DNA of 5,947 nt from Actinomycetales bacterium (GTDB lineage: Bacteria > Actinomycetota > Actinomycetes > Actinomycetales > BWSM-131), in contig JASBSH010000058.1 of NCBI GenBank assembly GCA_030149025.1, positions 1-5,947 on the forward strand, given 5' to 3'. Position numbers and translations under genes: made by a program. Positions within the stretch are counted from its first letter, which is position 1. Every line of letters begins with the position of its first letter. The notes under the pieces are model-generated. The model was not told where the DNA came from, did not search any database, and was given only the letters and a program-made list of their open reading frames with translations. Shown one piece after another: positions 1 through 5,493 of this stretch.

Positions 1-966
1 TCCATCGTGTCGTTCGCCGTGCTGTTCCTCGGCGTGGCGCTCGTGTACGCCGGGGCCGGGACGGTGCACCTGGTCCCGCTCGCGGCCACCACCCCGGCGC
101 ACCCGGAGCTCGTGGCACTGGGCGCGGCCTTCGCCGTGGCGGGACTGGCGTACAAGCTGTCCGCGGCACCGTTCGGCTGGTGGACCCCGGACGTCTACGC
201 CGGGTCGCCGGTGCCGGTCGCGGCCTTCCTCAGCACGGTGTCGAAGGTCGCGGGCCTGGCGGGCCTGGTCGTGGTGCTCAGCGTGGGGCTGCCCCGGGTC
301 CTCGACACGTGGTCGGTCGTCGTCGGTGTGCTCGCCGTCGTGACGATGACCCTGGGCAACCTCGTCGCACTCCGGCAGCGGCTCGCCGTCCGGCTGATGG
401 CCTGGTCGACGATCGCGCAGGCGGGCTGGGTGTTGTTGCCGCTCGCCGGCGCGGGCGCGGGGTTGCGCGTGGCGGTGGAGGCGTCGGTGGGGTACCTGCT
501 CGCTTACGTCGTGGCGTCGCTCGCGGCGTTCGCCGTCGTCATCCTGGTGACCCGCCACCACGAAGCCGGTGCGGCGCACGCGATCGAGGACTACCGGTCG
601 CTCGCCCGTCGGGAGCCGGTCGCAGCGGCCGCTCTCGGGTTCGCGCTCCTGAGCCTGGCGGGGCTGCCGCCCGGAGTGATGGGCCTGGTCGCCAAGGTCG
701 TGGCCCTGCGCCCGGTCGTGGACGCCGGGATGTGGTGGCTCGCAGCCGTCGCCGCCGTCAACGTCGCTCTCGCGCTGCCGTACTACCTGCGCTGGGCGGC
801 GCTCATGCTGGCGCCGGTGCGGGAGGGCGAGGTGCGCCCCGCCACGCGGCAGCCGCTGACCTGGACGGTCACCGTTCCGGAGGGCCTGGCGCTCGGTATC
901 GGCGTCGGGGCATCTGTCGCCCTGTCCGTGCTGCCGCAGCTGGTCGCGGGACCCCTGCTCGGCTGA
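1..966 (+). CDS. nuoN: NADH-quinone oxidoreductase subunit N, 5'-truncated by the window
   Basis: This is one of the antiporter-like, proton-pumping subunits of respiratory complex I, in the cytoplasmic membrane. The frame is already open at base 1 (codons tcc atc gtg), so the real start lies upstream. What remains, about 320 residues, is the C-terminal two thirds of a protein that is usually around 500 aa. The diagnostic stretch is YKLSAAPFGWWTPDVYAGSP followed by PVAAFLSTVSKVAG, which matches the NuoN family pattern KxxxxPFHxWxPDVYEGxPTPVTAFLxxxxK. Counting from the codon at base 7, the conserved lysines of the proton channel appear as K50, K80 and K230 (in GLVAKVVAL); equating them with the E. 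coli NuoN lysines is family knowledge. The rest is a series of hydrophobic helices. The usual His of PFHxW is Gly here (PFGWW), as in divergent or second-copy NuoN proteins. The gene ends at TGA 964-966 and is probably the last nuo gene, with htpX 107 bp downstream. Confidence 0.93.
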   Translation, partial: SIVSFAVLFLGVALVYAGAGTVHLVPLAATTPAHPELVALGAAFAVAGLAYKLSAAPFGWWTPDVYAGSPVPVAAFLSTVSKVAGLAGLVVVLSVGLPRVLDTWSVVVGVLAVVTMTLGNLVALRQRLAVRLMAWSTIAQAGWVLLPLAGAGAGLRVAVEASVGYLLAYVVASLAAFAVVILVTRHHEAGAAHAIEDYRSLARREPVAAAALGFALLSLAGLPPGVMGLVAKVVALRPVVDAGMWWLAAVAAVNVALALPYYLRWAALMLAPVREGEVRPATRQPLTWTVTVPEGLALGIGVGASVALSVLPQLVAGPLLG

Positions 967-1073
967 GTTCAGCGGGTTCACCTGCGGGAACGATCACCGC
1001 ATGGTCCGCGTTGACCATCCAAGAGCAACACCAGAGCACCACGTCGGCTGTACAGGCACGAGCAAGGAGAAGG

Positions 1074-1937
1074 ATGGGCCACCAGCACTTCAACGGTCTG
1101 AAGACCGCGCTGCTCTTCGGGACCCTCGGTGCGGTCGTCATGGGCGCGAGCTGGCTGCTGTTCGGCCAGAGCTACACCGCTCTGCTGATCGGTCTCGGCC
1201 TGGCGCTCGCCATCAACTTCATCAGCTACTGGAAGAGCGACAGCATCGCGCTGCGGGCGATGCGGGCGCGCCCGGTGAGCGAGGCCGAACAGCCGGTGAT
1301 GTACCGGATCGTCCGAGAGCTGTCCACGGCCGCCCGCCAGCCGATGCCGCGCCTGTACGTGTCACCGACGATGGCCCCGAACGCGTTCGCCACCGGGCGC
1401 AACCCGCGCAACGCAGCGGTTGCCTGCACCGACGGGATCCTGCAGATGCTCGACGAGCGTGAGCTGCGCGGCGTGCTCGGGCACGAGCTGATGCACGTGT
1501 ACAACCGCGACATCCTCACGTCCTCGATCGCGGCCGCGATGTCCAGCAGCATCACGATGCTCGCCTACGGCGCGCTGTACTTCGGCGGCGGTGACGAGGA
1601 CCGGCCGAACCCGATCGCCGGTCTGCTGCTGCTCCTGCTGGGCCCGCTCGCCGCGGGTCTGGTGCAGATGGCGATCAGCCGCACCCGGGAGTACGACGCG
1701 GACGAGGACGGCGCCCGCCTGACCGGCGACCCGCTGGCCCTGGCCAGCGCCTTGCGCAAGCTGGAGATGGGCACCCGGCAGCTGCCGCTGCGATCCGAGC
1801 GGGACCTGGTCTCGACGAGCCACCTCATGATCGCCAACCCGTTCCGCGGGGACGGGATGTCGCGGCTGTTCTCCACGCACCCGCCGATGGCCGAGCGGAT
1901 CGCGCGGCTCGAGGCGATGGCCGGCTACCGCCGCTGA
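1074..1937 (+). CDS. htpX: Protease HtpX homolog (M48B membrane zinc metalloprotease)
   Basis: HtpX is a membrane-bound zinc endopeptidase that degrades misfolded membrane proteins, working alongside FtsH in stress quality control. The product is 287 aa, a normal length for the family. The zinc motif HELMH is at residues 137-141 (E138 catalytic), and the third ligand is E206 in TREYDADEDGA, so the active site is complete. Hydrophobic segments lie at about 11-31, 33-51, 147-169 and 179-202. The C-terminal motif STHPPMAERIARLE is also typical of HtpX. I chose ATG 1074 because AAGGAG lies at 1064-1069, 4 nt upstream, and the protein then begins with the family-like MGHQHFNGLKTALLFG. The same frame stays open back through the end of nuoN, but that part is a compositional shadow. 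The 107-bp gap from nuoN contains a TTGACC (1011-1016) that could be a -35 box, but I see no good -10, so co-transcription with nuoN remains possible. Confidence 0.96.
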   Translation: MGHQHFNGLKTALLFGTLGAVVMGASWLLFGQSYTALLIGLGLALAINFISYWKSDSIALRAMRARPVSEAEQPVMYRIVRELSTAARQPMPRLYVSPTMAPNAFATGRNPRNAAVACTDGILQMLDERELRGVLGHELMHVYNRDILTSSIAAAMSSSITMLAYGALYFGGGDEDRPNPIAGLLLLLLGPLAAGLVQMAISRTREYDADEDGARLTGDPLALASALRKLEMGTRQLPLRSERDLVSTSHLMIANPFRGDGMSRLFSTHPPMAERIARLEAMAGYRR

Positions 1938-1957
1938 CCCACCCCCACGCCCTCCCC

Positions 1958-2046
1958 GGTGATCATGAAATCCCGGTTCATCCTCGCGGTGATCATGCAA
2001 TCCCGCCACCCGCCAACCCCCGGCGTGATCATGGAATCGCGCCACC
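1958..2046 (+). repeat. Three direct copies of a GTGATCATG-type intergenic repeat
   Basis: Three copies of GTGATCATGNAATCSCG begin at 1959, 1989 and 2025. The variable base after ATG is A, C and G in turn. Copies 2 and 3 stay alike for five more bases (CCACC). Start-to-start distances are 30 and 36 bp, both multiples of three. Each copy has the palindromic core TGATCA. The array fills most of the gap between htpX and the next gene and ends about 5 bp before that gene's AGGAG. All three copies lie in frame with the downstream gene and would read VIMxSR, but no Shine-Dalgarno sequence precedes the first copy. I treat the array as non-coding: either a short interspersed repeat or a regulatory array. 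No known repeat family is assigned. Confidence 0.75.
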
Positions 2047-2060
2047 ACATCAGGAGCGAC

Positions 2061-2777
2061 GTGACCGAGACGCGGATGACGCGTGAGTTCGACCGGCAGC
2101 TGAACCGGCTCCTGGAGCTGCGGTACCCCGCGCTCGCCGGTCTGGGTGGCGAGGAGTTCCTGGGCCTCATGGCGGCGCTGCGCAGACAGGTCGGGGAGCT
2201 GTCGGACGTCATCGACGAGGGGCACCCGGCCGCGCCGGGCAGCGTGCCGTTCGTGATCGTCGTCCGGAGTGATCTCGTCCCGACACAGGAGGCGATGGCG
2301 GCGGCGAGCCTGGACGGGAAGCCCGGTTTCGTGTCCGCGGACCTGCAGGACATCGGCAGGTTCACGGCGCGGGTCGGCGTGGACGAGGTCCCGGTGCCGG
2401 ACGACGCGGTCTACCTGGCCATCGGGGTCGAGCGCGGCGACCAGTACCTGAACTGGACGCCGGACGAGGCGGTACCGAAGATCCTCGGCCGTGAGCGGTC
2501 CCCGATGACGCTGGACGAGGGCGTCGCCCTGCTCACGCACTTCCAGGAGCTGATCGAGAAGGACCGGTGCACGATGACCGCGGCCTCCCGGTGCCACGAC
2601 CGGCGCGTGCCGGCCGTCTGGATCAGCTCCGGCGCAGGCAAGGACGGCAGGGAGCGCCGAGGCGCGGCGAAGCTCGGCTGGTGCGGGGCCGGCAATCGGC
2701 GCACCTGGCTCGGGATCGGTTCGGTGGCGGCCCGTCTAGGACCCGACGGACCCGCGGTCTCGCTGCAGGTGGCGTGA
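2061..2777 (+). CDS. DUF5701-type conserved protein of unknown function
   Basis: This is a 238-aa soluble protein with no signal peptide or membrane helix. The pattern FDRQLNRLLELRYPALAGL near the N-terminus, the middle segment VPDDAVYLAIGVERGDQYLN, and the C-terminal motifs RCTMTAASRCHDRRVPAVWIS (about 169-189) and AAKLGWCGAGNRRTWLG (about 202-218) fit what I remember of the actinobacterial DUF5701 family. The family call is from memory, and no function is known to me. I chose GTG 2061 because AGGAG at 2052-2056 lies 4 nt upstream. ATG 2076 (MTREFDRQ) is the alternative, and an in-frame extension to GTG 1959 would translate the repeats but has no ribosome-binding site. The gene follows htpX on the same strand after a 123-bp gap occupied by the repeats, which may influence its expression. 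Its composition is high GC, like the housekeeping neighbours. Confidence 0.8.
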   Translation: MTETRMTREFDRQLNRLLELRYPALAGLGGEEFLGLMAALRRQVGELSDVIDEGHPAAPGSVPFVIVVRSDLVPTQEAMAAASLDGKPGFVSADLQDIGRFTARVGVDEVPVPDDAVYLAIGVERGDQYLNWTPDEAVPKILGRERSPMTLDEGVALLTHFQELIEKDRCTMTAASRCHDRRVPAVWISSGAGKDGRERRGAAKLGWCGAGNRRTWLGIGSVAARLGPDGPAVSLQVA

Positions 2778-2778
2778 C

Positions 2779-2829
2779 GATCAGTGATCCTTGCGGAGAT
2801 CATCGAATGTAAGCATTATGCAAGCATGC
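2779..2829 (+). promoter_or_regulatory. Candidate promoter and operator of the toxin-antitoxin pair
   Basis: This gap is AT-rich compared with its surroundings (about 43% GC over 2791-2850). A possible -35 TTGCGG (2791-2796) and -10 CATTAT (2814-2819) are 17 bp apart. Initiation 7 nt past the -10 would fall at 2826, the A of the antitoxin ATG, so the transcript may be leaderless; no Shine-Dalgarno precedes that ATG. Possible operator elements are a direct repeat AAGCAT at 2811-2816 and 2822-2827 (11 bp apart, one helical turn) overlapping the -10 and start codon, and three GATCA half-sites at 2779-2783, 2785-2789 (inverted) and 2798-2802. Autorepression by the ribbon-helix-helix antitoxin is usual in such pairs, but which element is bound is inference. 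Confidence 0.45.
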
Positions 2830-3056
2830 CTAACATTCTGGTTCGTGATCTCCCCGAGGAGGTCCACGCCGCTCTGCAACGCAAGGCCGAGCGCGCCCAC
2901 CAGTCGCTGCAGCAGTACCTGGCCGTCGAGCTGCGTCACCTCGCCGAGCAACGCTCGATCGGCGAAGTTCTCGATGAGATCGAGGACCAGAACGGCGGTC
3001 ACGTCGGTTTGCAGGCAGCAGTGGCCGACCTGGACGACGAACGCTCGCGGCGTTGA
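2826..3056 (+). CDS. vapB: FitA/VapB-like ribbon-helix-helix antitoxin
   Basis: This is a 76-aa antitoxin of a type II toxin-antitoxin pair. It is expected to bind the PIN toxin encoded next and to repress the shared promoter as a dimer. The N-terminus MPNILVRDLPEEVHAALQRKAE fits the FitA-like ribbon-helix-helix fold: a DNA-contacting strand at residues 2-7, helix 1 at about 10-23, and helix 2 at about 27-43 (SLQQYLAVELRHLAEQ). The acidic tail from about residue 44 (IGEVLDEIEDQ...DLDDERSRR) is the usual toxin-binding region. I chose ATG 2826 because the conserved MPN begins there; GTG 2784 would add 14 residues unlike the family. No ribosome-binding site is visible, consistent with a leaderless start. 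The stop overlaps the toxin start by 4 nt (TTGA), so translation is likely coupled. The upstream region is low in GC, suggesting acquisition by transfer. Confidence 0.88.
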   Translation: MPNILVRDLPEEVHAALQRKAERAHQSLQQYLAVELRHLAEQRSIGEVLDEIEDQNGGHVGLQAAVADLDDERSRR

Positions 3057-3472
3057 CCGCTTCAGCGAGCGCCCCGGTGATCGTCGTCGATGCCTCCATC
3101 TTGGCCAACGCCCTTGCCGACGATTCCGCGGATGGCAACGCCGCCCGCGATGAGCTTCGCGCTGCTGATCAAATCACCGCCCCCGATCTGATCGACGTCG
3201 AGACCGTGTCGGTGCTACGCAAACGCTGGCTGAGCCGCACGCTGACCGATCAACGCTTCGAGGCCGCCGTCGGGCATCTGCGACAACTGCAGTTCGAGCG
3301 CGTTCCGACGCTGCGACTGATGCGGCGCGACTTTGAGTTGCGCGCCAACGTCAGCGCATACGACGCCTGCTATGTGGCTCTGGCCGAGCTGTTGGACTGC
3401 GAGCTGGTCACGGCCGACGGTCGGCTGGCCGACGCCCCTGGCCCTCGGTGTGCCATCCGCGTCCTACGGTGA
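3053..3472 (+). CDS. vapC: VapC-type PIN-domain ribonuclease toxin
   Basis: This 139-aa PIN-domain protein is the toxin of the pair; VapC toxins are Mg2+-dependent RNases, many of which cut tRNA or rRNA. All four acidic active-site positions are present: D13 (VIVVDASILANAL), E50 (DLIDVETVSVLRK), D104 (SAYDACYVALAE) and D122 (LVTADGRLA), so it is probably active. The specific target cannot be read from sequence. The TTG at 3053 overlaps the antitoxin stop by 4 nt and is the likely coupled start. GTG 3077, directly before IVVDAS, is an alternative that would remove eight residues; neither has a strong Shine-Dalgarno. GC is somewhat below the flanking genes (about 63% over 3301-3360). The gene ends close to a hairpin at 3480-3504 and converges on yajQ. 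Confidence 0.9.
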   Translation: MTASASAPVIVVDASILANALADDSADGNAARDELRAADQITAPDLIDVETVSVLRKRWLSRTLTDQRFEAAVGHLRQLQFERVPTLRLMRRDFELRANVSAYDACYVALAELLDCELVTADGRLADAPGPRCAIRVLR

Positions 3473-3479
3473 CGGCGCT

Positions 3480-3504
3480 TCCTGGAGGAAACGTCGCTCC
3501 AGGA
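3480..3504 (+). terminator. Hairpin between convergent vapC and yajQ
   Basis: A perfect 8-bp inverted repeat, TCCTGGAG (3480-3487) and CTCCAGGA (3497-3504), encloses a 9-nt loop. It begins 8 nt after the vapC stop, in an 82-bp gap between convergent genes, where a terminator is expected. Neither side has a T run, so it is not a classical intrinsic terminator; in high-GC actinobacteria such hairpins often serve the purpose. Its use in either direction is inferred. Confidence 0.5.
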
Positions 3505-3554
3505 TGGTCAGCAGCGGTTTCGGGGCGCCTCCGACTTGCGGGTATGCAGGGGGT

Positions 3555-4046
3555 CTAGCGGTAGTTGACGAACTGGAGGGCGACCGGAAGGTCGGCCTCC
3601 TTGAGCATCGCGATGACGGACTGCAGGTCGTCGCGGCTCTTGCTCGACACCCGCAGCTCGTCGCCCTGGATCTGCGCCTTGACGCCCTTGGGCCCCTCGT
3701 CGCGGATGAGTTTCGTGATCTTCTTGGCGTTCTCCTGGTCCAGGCCCTCCTTGAGGGAGAACTCCTGGCGGTACTCCTTGCCGGACTGGCGGGTCTCGCT
3801 CGCGTCGAGGACCTTCAGGGACACCCCGCGGCGGATCAGCTTGGACTGCAGGACATCGAGGACGGCGGCCACCCGCTCCTCGCTGTTGGCCGTGATGACG
3901 ATCTTCTCGCCGCTCCACGCGACGGAGGCGCCAGTGTTCTTGAAGTCGTAACGCTGGGAGACCTCCTTCGCGGCCTGGTTCAGCGCGTTGTCCACCTCCT
4001 GGCGGTCGACCTTGCTCACCACGTCGAACGAGGACTCACTGGCCAC
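3555..4046 (-). CDS. yajQ: YajQ family nucleotide/cyclic di-GMP-binding protein
   Basis: This 163-aa protein is full length for the YajQ (UPF0234) family. YajQ proteins have two ferredoxin-like halves and bind nucleotides; in Xanthomonas and Pseudomonas members bind cyclic di-GMP and act on transcription regulators. The role in actinobacteria is not established. The N-terminus SSFDVVSKVDRQEVDNALNQ, the RYDFKNTGAS segment, IQGDELRVSSKSRDDLQSVI and the C-terminal LQFVNYR are all family hallmarks. The start is GTG at 4044-4046, giving MASESSFDVV. A GGGAG (minus strand, positions 4054-4058) lies 7 nt upstream and fixes this start. The stop is TAG (3555-3557). It is divergent from tRNA-Tyr, with 87 bp between them, and converges on vapC. 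I recall the same yajQ/tRNA-Tyr pairing in Streptomyces coelicolor. Confidence 0.96.
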   Translation of the reverse strand: MASESSFDVVSKVDRQEVDNALNQAAKEVSQRYDFKNTGASVAWSGEKIVITANSEERVAAVLDVLQSKLIRRGVSLKVLDASETRQSGKEYRQEFSLKEGLDQENAKKITKLIRDEGPKGVKAQIQGDELRVSSKSRDDLQSVIAMLKEADLPVALQFVNYR

Positions 4047-4067
4047 GGCTTCGCTCCCGCTGCTCGG

Positions 4068-4098
4068 TTTCCGGCTGGTCTTGCAGGCTTGCTATCCT
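4068..4098 (+). promoter_or_regulatory. Candidate promoter of tRNA-Tyr
   Basis: TTTCCGG (4068-4074) and TATCCT (4093-4098) could be the -35 and -10 boxes, with an 18-bp spacer if the -35 is read as TTCCGG. TATCCT fits the actinobacterial TAnnnT -10 pattern. The same TTTCCGG-to-TAnnnT distance (25 bp start to start) occurs before tRNA-Thr, which supports the call. The -10 ends 35 nt before the mature tRNA. The region is shared with the divergent yajQ leader. Confidence 0.4.
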
Positions 4099-4133
4099 TC
4101 CATCCGCCCCTGACGCCCAAGGCGCACGGGGAT

Positions 4134-4214
4134 GGCAGGTTGCCCGAGCGGCCAATGGGAGCGGACTGTAAATCCGTCGCGAAAGCTACGCAGGTTCGAA
4201 TCCTGCACCTGCCA
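4134..4214 (+). tRNA. tRNA-Tyr (anticodon GTA)
   Basis: This is a class II tRNA of 81 nt. The acceptor stem pairs GGCAGGT (4134-4140) with ACCTGCC (4207-4213), with discriminator A at 4214. The anticodon stem encloses loop CTGTAAA (4166-4172), with GTA at 4168-4170, which decodes UAC and UAU. A long variable arm follows (around CGCGAAAGCTACG), as expected for bacterial tRNA-Tyr. The T arm is GCAGG-TTCGAAT-CCTGC. The 3' CCA is not encoded, since CAG follows the discriminator. In S. coelicolor the 3' half of tRNA-Tyr is, from memory, the attachment site of SLP1. Confidence 0.96.
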
Positions 4215-4223
4215 CAGGCTGAG

Positions 4224-4262
4224 GGCCCCTGACCGGCGTGAGCCATCAGGGGCCTCTCGCTT
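4224..4262 (+). terminator. Intrinsic-type terminator after tRNA-Tyr
   Basis: A perfect 9-bp stem, GGCCCCTGA (4224-4232) with TCAGGGGCC (4246-4254), has a 13-nt loop and is followed by pyrimidine-rich TCTCGCTTCT. It starts 10 nt after the tRNA end and lies just before the stop of the convergent minus-strand gene at 4267, so it may serve both. A minus-strand T run is absent. Confidence 0.8.
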
Positions 4263-4266
4263 CTCG

Positions 4267-5304
4267 TTACGCCGGCTGGTTCACCACACGCCCACGCGAC
4301 AACCCGGGCGCGCCACCCCGCGGCGGGTCCGCGACAACGTCGGTCCACGTCGACCGGTCCAGCGCGCCGACCCATTCCGGGCGGGTGAACCGCAGGGCCG
4401 CGCTGCCGAACGGCTCGTGCACCGCCCAGCAGGCGGCGTCCGCGCCGCGGCTCACGTCCTCGGCGGTGACCAGTGCGCGGCCGCACCATTTGCACGCGGG
4501 CGCTGCCACGCGCCGTCCCCGGCCTGGTCGCCAGGGCTGACGTGACTCGGCAAGCGTTCGGGCCCGCGCGTCCACCTCCGCCCCGTCGGCCGGTACCGGC
4601 TCGATCCACACGTCCTGCGGCCTCGCCTTCGTCGAGTCCAGCGCGCGCAGGATCACGTCGGCCATGGACGGCGCGTCCGCGGCCGCGTGCACGACCACCA
4701 GCGCGGACGGCTCAGCGCCCTCGTACCGCGGCTGGACCGGGTTGCGACCCGGCTCCCACCCGGAGAGCTGGTCGACGCGCCAGCACGACCACGCAGGAAG
4801 GCTCTCCCGCCGCGGCACCGTCACCTGGTCGATCCACGCGAGCAGCCAGATGTGCCGGCCGTCGTGCACCTTCGCCACCCGGATCACCCTGGTCCGGCGG
4901 TCCCGCTCCAGCGCCCGCGCGAATGGGGTCGTCGGCGGGTCGAGGGCAGGGGGGTACGCCGACTGGACGGCAAGGAGCCGCCACCACGACGCCTGCAGCT
5001 TCCGGGTCAGTCGGGCATGGACGTCGTCACGCGAGATCTCCTGCCCTGCCGGCGGTTCGCTGCCCCTCGGCAGGAGCGCGAAGGAGTCGCCCGCGCGCAG
5101 GAAGATGCGGTCCGCCCCGGACAGCACGTACTCCAGGTGCGCCGTGTCCACCGTCCAGCCACGTCCGCGCAGGTCCATGGCGAGGTCCTCCGCCGTGCGG
5201 GACACCCCGTCGGGCAGCAGGGCGGCGCAGGCTCGGACGAGGTCCTGGGACGGGGCGGACAGCAGCACTGCCACTGCTTCGACGCGCCGGCAGCCGGCGT
5301 TCAT
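4267..5304 (-). CDS. Uncharacterised protein with possible winged-helix start and C-terminal Cys motif
   Basis: I do not recognise this 345-aa gene. The reading frame is long, its composition matches the neighbours, and it fills the space between two tRNA loci, so I take it as real. Residues about 14-80 (PSQDLVRACAALLP...TAEDLAMDLRGRGW...RIFLRAGDSFALLP) resemble a winged helix-turn-helix, with helices and then a short hairpin. The centre is rich in Trp (WWRLL, HIWLLAWID, WSCWRVDQLSGWE). Near the C-terminus, C271 and C274 (CKWCGRALV), C292 (AACW) and H296 could form a small zinc-binding knuckle, similar to the CxxCGRxL...GxxC pattern of DUF6011; that similarity is tentative. No signal peptide or membrane helix is seen. 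The start is uncertain: ATG 5304 has no Shine-Dalgarno, and GTG codons at residues 11 and 13 are alternatives. The stop is TAA. Nothing in the sequence shows a function. Confidence 0.72.
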   Translation of the reverse strand: MNAGCRRVEAVAVLLSAPSQDLVRACAALLPDGVSRTAEDLAMDLRGRGWTVDTAHLEYVLSGADRIFLRAGDSFALLPRGSEPPAGQEISRDDVHARLTRKLQASWWRLLAVQSAYPPALDPPTTPFARALERDRRTRVIRVAKVHDGRHIWLLAWIDQVTVPRRESLPAWSCWRVDQLSGWEPGRNPVQPRYEGAEPSALVVVHAAADAPSMADVILRALDSTKARPQDVWIEPVPADGAEVDARARTLAESRQPWRPGRGRRVAAPACKWCGRALVTAEDVSRGADAACWAVHEPFGSAALRFTRPEWVGALDRSTWTDVVADPPRGGAPGLSRGRVVNQPA

Positions 5305-5342
5305 AGCCCGAACGGGGGACGGTCGGCCCTGGAACCGCCCGA

Positions 5343-5373
5343 TTTCCGGTGCAGCAGGGGCGCCGTGTAATCT
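5343..5373 (+). promoter_or_regulatory. Candidate promoter of the tRNA-Thr/tRNA-Met transcript
   Basis: TTTCCGG (5343-5349) and TAATCT (5368-5373) repeat the arrangement found upstream of tRNA-Tyr. An overlapping reading is TTTCCG, 17 bp, TGTAAT (5366-5371), the last matching TATAAT in five of six positions. Initiation would fall only a few nt before tRNA-Thr at 5385. The 80-bp gap from the divergent minus-strand gene leaves room for little else. Confidence 0.5.
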
Positions 5374-5384
5374 CGTCCCGCGTT

Positions 5385-5457
5385 GCCCCTTTAGCTCAGT
5401 CGGCAGAGCGTCTCCATGGTAAGGAGAAGGTCTAGGGTTCGATTCCCTAAAGGGGCT
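5385..5457 (+). tRNA. tRNA-Thr (anticodon GGT)
   Basis: This tRNA is 73 nt long. The acceptor stem pairs GCCCCTT (5385-5391) with AAGGGGC (5450-5456), with discriminator T at 5457. The D arm contains TAGCTCAGTCGGCAGAGC. The anticodon stem TCTCC/GGAGA encloses ATGGTAA, with GGT at 5418-5420, which reads ACC and ACU. The T arm is TAGGG-TTCGATT-CCCTA. CCA is not encoded. It lies 36 bp upstream of tRNA-Met with no terminator between them, so the two are probably co-transcribed. Confidence 0.96.
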
Positions 5458-5493
5458 CTCATCGGCGCCGGTCAGGTGAGGCGGCGTCGGCGG

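Noticed and set aside
180..1073. Open frame running from inside nuoN in another phase directly into htpX, suggesting a fused 585-aa protein
   Set aside because: The upstream part is an Arg/Gly/Pro-rich out-of-frame reading of nuoN. HtpX has a clear ribosome-binding site and family-like start at 1074.
967..1073. Heat-shock operator (HAIR or CIRCE) upstream of htpX
   Set aside because: Neither the CTTGAGT-type nor the TTAGCACTC-type inverted repeat is present in this gap.
1958..2046. CRISPR array
   Set aside because: Only three imperfect 17-22-bp copies with 13-19-bp gaps, and no cas gene nearby; too short and irregular.
1959..2060. The repeats as the N-terminal coding part of the DUF5701-type gene
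   Set aside because: No Shine-Dalgarno precedes 1959, the peptide does not resemble the family, and GTG 2061 has a good AGGAG. Kept as a finding because the in-phase spacing is odd.
1362..2597. A 411-aa minus-strand frame antisense to htpX and the DUF5701-type gene
   Set aside because: Its composition is Arg/His/Gln/Val-rich low-complexity sequence typical of antisense readings of high-GC genes. It covers two well-supported genes and shows no domain.
3333..4232. A 299-aa plus-strand frame across yajQ and tRNA-Tyr
   Set aside because: It reads the antisense of yajQ and continues through a tRNA; no recognisable domain.
4473..5422. Several long plus-strand frames opposite the 345-aa gene
   Set aside because: They are Arg/Pro/Ala-rich with no recognisable motifs. 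The minus-strand frame has balanced composition and coherent motifs. One of them also runs into tRNA-Thr.
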